In this document: piece after piece, positions 58,477-64,000 of the stretch | Numbering within the stretch: the stretch's first letter is position 1 | Layout: the number at the start of each line of letters is the position of its first letter | Assembly (NCBI GenBank): GCA_019096155.1 | Contig: JAHCVI010000002.1 | Coordinates: 4,526,001 to 4,590,000 of the forward strand | Direction: 5' to 3' | DNA: 64,000 bases | DNA from: Staphylotrichum longicolle | Lineage: Eukaryota; Ascomycota; Sordariomycetes; Sordariales; Chaetomiaceae | The notes under the pieces: generated by a model | Told to the model about the DNA's origin: nothing | Database searches by the model: none | What the model saw: the letters and a program-made list of their open reading frames with translations, nothing else | Made by a program: the position numbers and the translations under genes

Positions 58477-59140
58477 TACCGTCCGCGGCGATGCAAACAT
58501 GTCACTCTTGAGATAGAGGCAGACCAGCCCAAATCGATGCTGTGTCGCCCGGGTCGAGGTGGGAGTTGGCTCGCTTACGTCGCGCAGGTGAAACATCCGA
58601 AGACACCTCGGAAGACGACTTCGGCCTTCGAAATTACCAGACGATTTTGCCTTCCCCCTCCAGATGCCGTCGCCAGGAGAGGTGTAATCATACAAAGGTC
58701 GCGGATGCCAAGAACAACCGGGCTCAATGTGTTCTGCCCGTCAAGCTGTTTACTTGCATCGCCGACCCCGGCTTCCCGTCTGAGCGTGGGCCTGATGATG
58801 ACGAATACGCATTCGGCTTGCTGTGGGGATATCATGTCAGAAGAAGCAGCCGAGATACCCCCCAAAACTGAATGGATGGCCTTCATTCGGTTTCTGGCCC
58901 TGGGGCACAACTCTTCGCCGGCGACGATTGGGTCACAAGAAATGCGAAGGGTCCTCTTTCTGCCCCTCCCGACCATCGGGCAACATGTGTGGCGGTTCAC
59001 GGTCATACATTCATACTAGGATAGATATGCTTCTAGCCAAGTGACGTCCGTTAGGTTTGTGGCGCTCTCAGAAAGGCGTGAATGAGTTTGCGGAGTGCTA
59101 TACATCGACTAGAGGGGCATGTACTCAGCAAAGCTGGACT
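58477..59140. other. Relic sequence downstream of the broken HeLo-like gene
   Basis: A plus frame holds CVLPVKLFTCIADPGFPSERGPDDDEYAFG (58,730-58,820), which looks like a decayed protein-coding segment, bounded by stops. It may be the former 3' part of the same gene. Confidence 0.4.
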
Positions 59141-59157
59141 GTCATACCTTCTTGGTC

Positions 59158-59748
59158 AAGTTGACCAAGCGCGTCTGGAACGCGCGAGATCGTCCTGTCT
59201 GTGCAGACCGTATTGAACGAAGCGCGAAAGGCATCAAGACCGTTTCCGATAGGATTATCCTCAAGGGTCTTTGACCGCGGTTGGTCTGCCATTGCGGATG
59301 GCATGCTCTCGAAGGAGCCATCCTGGCTGCTTGCGCCAGCCACCCAGCCACCTAGCCACTGTAACTGTGCCACAGCCAAATTAGTCAGCAGATTTCGGAT
59401 CGGCCATCGGAAAATCAGCTGACCCACCAACCCTTGGCCGCCTATCCAACACCCCGCCCAACCTGCGGCTGCTGCGACATGATTGGCGAGACCAGCATCG
59501 CGGCCTGATCGCCCGGAGGCCCAGTTGGCAACTCAGCTACTGCGCCTTGCACTCTGCCAAGATGTACACAGGAGGGGCGCAAACGCGTTTGGTTGGCTAA
59601 GGATAAGATTTGCAACGCGTTGGCGGAACTTGTCCGTCGCAAGGCGATGTCAACGACCATCGAGGATAATCCCATCGGAAACGGCCTTGATGTCTTTCGC
59701 GCTTCGTTCAGTACGGTCTGCACAGACAGGACGATCTCGCGTGAGGAG
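59158..59748 (-). mobile_element. Copy B of the inverted-repeat element, with ~92-bp terminal inverted repeats
   Basis: The left end (from about 59,183: CGCGCGAGATCGTCCTG, then TGTGCAGACCGTATTGAACG, up to TTTGAC at 59,274) is mirrored at the right end (59,650-59,742) with only a handful of substitutions. The element is therefore about 560-590 bp with long terminal inverted repeats. Its body matches copy A at 48.4-48.8 kb in opposite orientation. It has no coding frame. The architecture fits a non-autonomous DNA transposon. I could not identify a target-site duplication. Confidence 0.75.
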
Positions 59749-60078
59749 AAGATATAGATGCAAATGAAGACGATCATAGCCTTGACGGTGTCGTTGTTGT
59801 GCACTTCGGCGCGCCCGGCTGTGACCCCCACGCTGGCAACGAGACCCGGTTCTTCGGACTTGTTCAGTGTGCTCACAACCCCTGTCATAGTGAGGTCAGT
59901 ACCGTTTAGGTTTTTGAGGCACCATACATCACCATCACCCCACCAAAGTCCCCAAAACGTCCCCGCAGACGATTATCACGTCACCCAATCTTCTCCGTAT
60001 CATGCTCTTATAGTCACCGTCTTCCTTCTTGTAGTCACCCATCTTTCCAGGAGGAGGGAGACTCAACTGGGTGCTAAA
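59749..60078. other. Leader/promoter of the dehydrogenase gene
   Basis: An in-frame open extension begins at ATG 59758, but its composition (His/Ser/Pro-rich, HHTSPSPHQSPQ) is unlike a targeting peptide joined to the Rossmann fold, so I treat it as non-coding. The repeat element ends about 330 bases before the chosen start. Confidence 0.5.
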
Positions 60079-61193
60079 ATGGCCCCCCAAAACACCAATC
60101 CAACCGCTCGAATCGCGATTGTCGGCGCCGGCCAGGTTGGCGGCGCCGTTGCTTATGCGCTTATCCTCGGCTCCGTCGCGTGCGAACTGCTCCTGGTCGA
60201 TGTTAAGGTAGACTTGCGAGACGGCCAGGTCCGCGATCTTTCGGATGTTGCCTATGCCACTGGCGGCAACATGCGTGTGCGTGCGGCTACGCACCATGAG
60301 GCAGGCCAATGCGACATCGTGGTGATTACTGCAGGGTCAAAGTACGGTTTGGGTAAGAATTCGGACCGCAGGAAAAAAAAAAAAAAACCAGCGAGGCCTT
60401 GGCCTTTTCCTATTTGCACAGGCGACGTACTCATTTTAAATCATAGGCGAAACCAGCATCCAACATATGCACCGTAACATCTCGGTGATCCGGAACGTGG
60501 TCAATGCCATGACGCCGTTCAGATCGGACGCAATCGTCCTTGTCGTGTCAAACCCTGTCGACCTTCTCACCTCAATTGCCCAAGAGCTTGCTGGACTCTC
60601 GAAATTCCAGGTCTTTGGCTCGGGAACGTTCCTCGACTCGGTGCGGCTTCGTGGTCTATTGGCAGACAAAGTTGGGGTGCGTATATACCCTTGCCCCAAC
60701 CTCTGTAGGAGCTCGATTCTGTCGGCAATATGTGGCTAAGCAATGTCGTAATTAGGTGGCCGCCAATTCAATACAGTTATCCGTCTTGGGCGTTCACGGC
60801 GATTGCCAGGTTGCCGCATGGTCGTCCGCAACCATCAACGGCATTCCCCTCGACAAAGTGCTCTCGCCCGGCAGCTTTGGGCGTGATGAGCTTGCACAGG
60901 AGTGTAAAGAAAGAGCAGAAAACATCTTCTACGCCAAAGGAGCCACACCATTTGGAATCGGCTCTGTAGTGGCGAGCATCTGTGCTTCTATCCTCTTCGA
61001 CAAGGGGGAGATTCAGCCCATCAGCCATTTCCAGCCGGATTTCAGTTGCTGTTTTAGCTTGCCTGTGGTCCTTGGGAGGAAGGGCATCATTAAGACAATC
61101 AAGATGCCGCTTGCGAGCGACGAAAATGCTGCCATCGCTAGGTCGGCGCAGAGACTGAGGAGCACAATGGAGCGGATTAATACGGACCACTGA
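60079..61193 (+). CDS. L-lactate dehydrogenase-like (LDH/MDH family) enzyme
   Basis: Exons 60079-60352, 60447-60676 and 60756-61193 give 313 aa. The introns have donors GTAAGA and GTGCGT. The enzyme should interconvert a 2-hydroxy acid and a 2-oxo acid (lactate/pyruvate) with NAD. It has the Rossmann motif ARIAIVGAGQVGGAVAYAL (residues 11-29), LLVDV (NAD ribose), VVSNPVDLLT, GSGTFLDSVRLR with Asp155 and substrate-binding Arg158, and VLGVHGD with catalytic His182. The mobile loop reads AGSKYGLGETS (85-95): the usual catalytic Arg (GETR/GESR) is Ser95, and the Gln that selects pyruvate is not evident. Family membership is firm, substrate less so. An A15 run lies in intron 1. It is convergent with the PEP synthase gene, whose stop is about 250 bases away. 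Confidence 0.85.
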
Positions 61194-61441
61194 GCGCGCG
61201 GCGGACGTGAAAACTTTTGACTAGTACATCCAGTGCAGTCAGTCGTTACCGCTAGCTCAGTACAAGTATTGAATTGGACATCGAAGTTACGCATAAAATG
61301 TAATTGTTTTTATGGGGTTGTCACGATCTCTTATATCGAATGGCATCCATGGTCCAGAAGTACCTGTAAAGACAACGAATCAATCCTGAATTTCGTACGT
61401 GAAGACATAAGTACCCTCCGTTCCCTCTAGCCTAATTAGAA
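61194..61441. other. Shared 3' region of a convergent pair
   Basis: 248 bases between the dehydrogenase stop and the PEP synthase stop. It must hold both polyadenylation regions; no clear signal hexamer can be singled out. Confidence 0.6.
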
Positions 61442-63847
61442 TCAGGACTTCTCGCTGTCAACCACGTGTCTCTTGACAGCGAGGAAACTGTCAGGGCTGA
61501 CCGAGATGGAGTCAATGCCCGCCTCTACCAAAAACCTCGCAAACTCGGGATGGTCACTAGGCGCCTGTCCACAAATTCCAACCTTGGACCCCTTCTCACG
61601 AGCCACGGCAATGACACGCGCAATCATCCACTTGACCGCCTCATCCTGCTCGTCAAACAAGTCCGCCAGCTCGCCCGAGTCGCGGTCGACGCCTAGGGTC
61701 AGCTGGGTCAAGTCATTGGAGCCGATGGAGAACCCATCAAAGTGTCTCGTGAACTGCTCCGCCAGAATGACGTTAGACGGGATCTCGCACATGACATAGA
61801 CCTTGAGGCCGTCCTCGCCGCGCCGCAGCCCGTTCTCGGCCATGACGTCCAGCACCCTCTTGGCCTCGCCCACCGTCCGGCAGAAGGGAACCATCACTAC
61901 CGCGTTGGTGAAGCCCATCACCTCACGCAACTGCTTGATGGCGCGACACTCGAGCGCGAAGCCCTCGCGGTACCGCGGGGAGTAGTAGCGTGATGCGCCG
62001 CGGAACCCAAGCATGGGGTTTTCTTCTAGGGGTTCGAACTCGGCGCCGCCGATGAGGCCCGCGTACTCGTTGGTTTTGAAGTCGCTCAGGCGGATGATGG
62101 TCGGCTTGGGGTAGAAGGTAGCGCAGAGGGCCGCAAGGCCGTGTGACAGCTTGTCGACGAAATAGTCGGGTTTGTGAGGGTATCCGGCCGTCAGCCGGGC
62201 GATCTCTTGCTGGGCCTTTGCGTCCTTCAGGTGGTCGAAGTGGACGAGCGCCATGGGATGGACCCGGATCGCGTTGGTGACGACGAACTCCATGCGGGCG
62301 AGACCGATGCCGTCGGCGGGGAGACGCCACCAGCGGTAAGCTGCCGCTGGGTTGGCGAGGTTGAGCATGATATTTGTCCGGACTGCCGGCAGCCCGGTCA
62401 GATCGACCGTCGTGGTGGTGATGTCAGAGATGCCCTCGTAGACAAAACCGACGTCGCCTTCCGCGCAGGATACGGTGACCTCCTGGTCAGTGTGCAGCAC
62501 GTAGGTGGCATTCCCAGTGCCAACCACCGCCGGGACGCCGAGCTCACGGCTGACGATAGCAGCGTGGGAAGTACGGCCGCCGTGGTCGGTGATTATGGCT
62601 ACGGCCCGCTTCATGATTGGCACCCAATCCGGATCGGTGGCCCCCGTCACCAGAATTGAGCCGTCGATGAACTTGTCGATGTCCTTGGGGTCTTCGATGA
62701 GGCAGAGATGGCCCGCGACAGCAGCATCACCGATCGACAGACCAGTGGCCAAAGCACGGCCCTTCTTTTGGACGTTGTAGGTTTTGAGGATGGCAGAGTC
62801 CTGCCGAGAGTGGACCGTTTCAGGCCGGGCCTGGACAATGAACAGCTCTCCCGTGATCCCGTCCTTGGCCCATTCCATGTCCATCGCACAACCGTAGTGC
62901 CTCTCGATGGTGCAAGCCCAGCCCGAGAGCTGCAGGATATCGTCGTCACTGAGAACATATGCGGCACGCTCCGCTTTGGAGGTTGGCACATTGCAAGTTG
63001 GCCCATGATGGCCCCGTCCAAGGATCATTTTGATCGCCTTGTCGCCACGCTTCTTCTGGATGATAGGGACCAGACTGGCGTCGCCCAATAGCGGTTTGAA
63101 AACTTGGTACTCGTCCGGATTGACAGTCCCCTGAACGATGTTCTCCCCGAGTCCCCAGGCCGCGTTGATGAGCACGATCTTGTCGAAACCGCTCTCGGTG
63201 TCGACTGAGAACATGACGCCGGACCCGCCGGCATCCGAGCGAACCATGCGCTGCACCCCCACCGAAAGGGCAATACTCATGTGATCGAATCCCTTAGTCT
63301 GGCGATAGCTAATGGCTCGGTCCGTGAAGAGCGAGGCGTAGCATCGGCGGCAGGCGTCCAGGAGCTTGCCTTCGCCAGAGATATTCAAGTACGATTCCAG
63401 CTGGCCAGCGAAGCTTGCGTCAGGCAGGTCCTCAGCCGTCGCGCTGGAGCGGACAGCAACACGCAGATTCTCAATACCCGTCTTGGCCGAGAGCTTCTGG
63501 TAGGCGGTGGTGATGGCGGCTGCCGCGTCGGCCGGCCACGAGCCGCGGAGGAACAAACGGCGCACTGCCCGGCCCGTCTCCGCAAGACTCTCGTGGCCCG
63601 CCTGCCATTCGGCCACCAACGTGCCTATTTTCTCTCGGATGCCGTTGGCGTCGATGTACTGCCAGTAGGCGTGAGAGGTTGTCGCAAACCCAGGCGGTAC
63701 GGCAATGCCCTGGCCCGCGAGAGCGCTGATCATCTCGCCGAGGGACGAGTTTTTCCCACCGACCAAGCCGACATCACTTCGTACTAGACGCTCAAAGTCA
63801 CAAACCAAAGCCCCAGCAGCTTTGAAGCGGCTGGCGGTGCTCGTCAT
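61442..63847 (-). CDS. ppsA-like: Phosphoenolpyruvate synthase (pyruvate, water dikinase), bacterial-type
   Basis: Intronless, 801 aa, close to bacterial PpsA (about 790). It converts pyruvate, ATP and water to PEP, AMP and phosphate, the first committed step of gluconeogenesis from pyruvate or lactate. Domains in order: the ATP-grasp/PPDK N domain (GLVGGKNSSLGEM at residues 28-40; VRSSATAEDLPDASFAGQ at 132-149), the swivelling phosphohistidine domain with TDHGGRTSHAAIVSRELGVPAVVG and His428, and the PEP-utilising TIM barrel (IGLARMEFV, GFRGASRYY, IGSNDLTQLTLGVDRDS), ending KVGICGQAPSDHPEFA with Cys759 as the proton donor. All key residues are present. The start at 63847 (MTSTASRF) aligns with the usual N terminus; the frame is open 37 codons upstream. 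PEP synthase is mainly prokaryotic, so horizontal origin is likely. Confidence 0.93.
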   Translation of the reverse strand: MTSTASRFKAAGALVCDFERLVRSDVGLVGGKNSSLGEMISALAGQGIAVPPGFATTSHAYWQYIDANGIREKIGTLVAEWQAGHESLAETGRAVRRLFLRGSWPADAAAAITTAYQKLSAKTGIENLRVAVRSSATAEDLPDASFAGQLESYLNISGEGKLLDACRRCYASLFTDRAISYRQTKGFDHMSIALSVGVQRMVRSDAGGSGVMFSVDTESGFDKIVLINAAWGLGENIVQGTVNPDEYQVFKPLLGDASLVPIIQKKRGDKAIKMILGRGHHGPTCNVPTSKAERAAYVLSDDDILQLSGWACTIERHYGCAMDMEWAKDGITGELFIVQARPETVHSRQDSAILKTYNVQKKGRALATGLSIGDAAVAGHLCLIEDPKDIDKFIDGSILVTGATDPDWVPIMKRAVAIITDHGGRTSHAAIVSRELGVPAVVGTGNATYVLHTDQEVTVSCAEGDVGFVYEGISDITTTTVDLTGLPAVRTNIMLNLANPAAAYRWWRLPADGIGLARMEFVVTNAIRVHPMALVHFDHLKDAKAQQEIARLTAGYPHKPDYFVDKLSHGLAALCATFYPKPTIIRLSDFKTNEYAGLIGGAEFEPLEENPMLGFRGASRYYSPRYREGFALECRAIKQLREVMGFTNAVVMVPFCRTVGEAKRVLDVMAENGLRRGEDGLKVYVMCEIPSNVILAEQFTRHFDGFSIGSNDLTQLTLGVDRDSGELADLFDEQDEAVKWMIARVIAVAREKGSKVGICGQAPSDHPEFARFLVEAGIDSISVSPDSFLAVKRHVVDSEKS

Positions 63848-64000
63848 TTCGAATCTTACCCGGGATATACTCAGTCTTGCAGACGGTGGCCGGACACAGC
63901 CATACCCAAAGATAAGAGTCAATGGGAAGCGATGGAATCCTCTTATAATGGGAGGCATCAGAGGCTTTGGCAGAGTTCTAACCTCCCAGGCAACTAATTA
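63848..64000. other. Promoter region at right edge
   Basis: 5' flank of the PEP synthase gene, cut by the window end. The open frame continues to 63958 without good targeting-peptide character. Confidence 0.5.

Noticed and set aside
59758..60078. Possible mitochondrial N-terminal extension of the dehydrogenase
   Set aside because: His/Ser/Pro-rich and acidic in places, with no amphipathic basic helix next to the Rossmann fold; the ATG at 60079 gives the normal family length.
1..64000. CRISPR arrays, bacterial operons, rRNA genes
   Set aside because: No regularly spaced direct repeats with unique spacers, no rRNA signatures, and the gene structures are eukaryotic with spliceosomal introns.

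Overview
The window is nuclear DNA of a filamentous ascomycete, most likely a Sordariomycete (Sordariales-like). The reasons are short introns of 50-150 nt with GTRNGT-type donors, CTNAC branch sites and YAG acceptors, GC-rich wobble positions in the intact genes, and typical families: HET, Zn2Cys6 regulator, spherulin-4, DUF7136, LPMO, RBR ligase, and fungal NLR/STAND relics. Gene models below were spliced by eye. Every multi-exon model called intact closes in frame.

1-43 kb is mostly ordinary euchromatin. In order it holds: a HET-domain gene (minus) with one apparent frameshift; a spherulin-4-like secreted protein; a GNAT acetyltransferase; a DUF7136 secreted protein (minus); a long coiled-coil RBR-type ubiquitin ligase (minus, five exons); two hotdog/thioesterase-like genes; a small secreted HEXXH metalloprotease; and a tRNA. 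Then comes a run that looks like a small metabolic cluster: a secreted FAD oxidoreductase (minus), an O-methyltransferase (minus), an MFS monocarboxylate-type transporter (plus) and a Zn2Cys6 regulator (minus). After it follow a ferric reductase (minus), an LPMO-like protein with an acidic Cys-Pro-Ala-Asp tail (minus), a secreted beta-helix protein (plus), an F-box protein (minus) and an unrecognised two-exon gene (minus).

43-60 kb is an accessory zone. It starts with a subtilase relic and a DUF3435-type tyrosine-recombinase gene (the family that includes Starship captains), transcribed rightwards. A decayed copy of that gene's 3' end follows at once. Beyond lie two unrecognised Pro/Ser/Thr-rich genes, a P-loop (NACHT-like) relic, a 5' fragment of a cation-diffusion-facilitator transporter, a broken HeLo-like/STAND N-terminal gene, and two inverted copies of a 0.5-0.6 kb repeat at 48.4 and 59.2 kb. 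The right-hand copy has terminal inverted repeats of about 92 bp.

60-64 kb holds a convergent pair: an L-lactate/malate-type dehydrogenase (plus, three exons) and an intronless, bacterial-looking phosphoenolpyruvate synthase (minus). Together they would form a lactate to pyruvate to PEP route, independent of pyruvate carboxylase and PEP carboxykinase. The dehydrogenase lacks the usual mobile-loop arginine, so its substrate is uncertain. The most interesting part of the window is this pair lying downstream of a captain-like recombinase, in a zone of relics and repeats.
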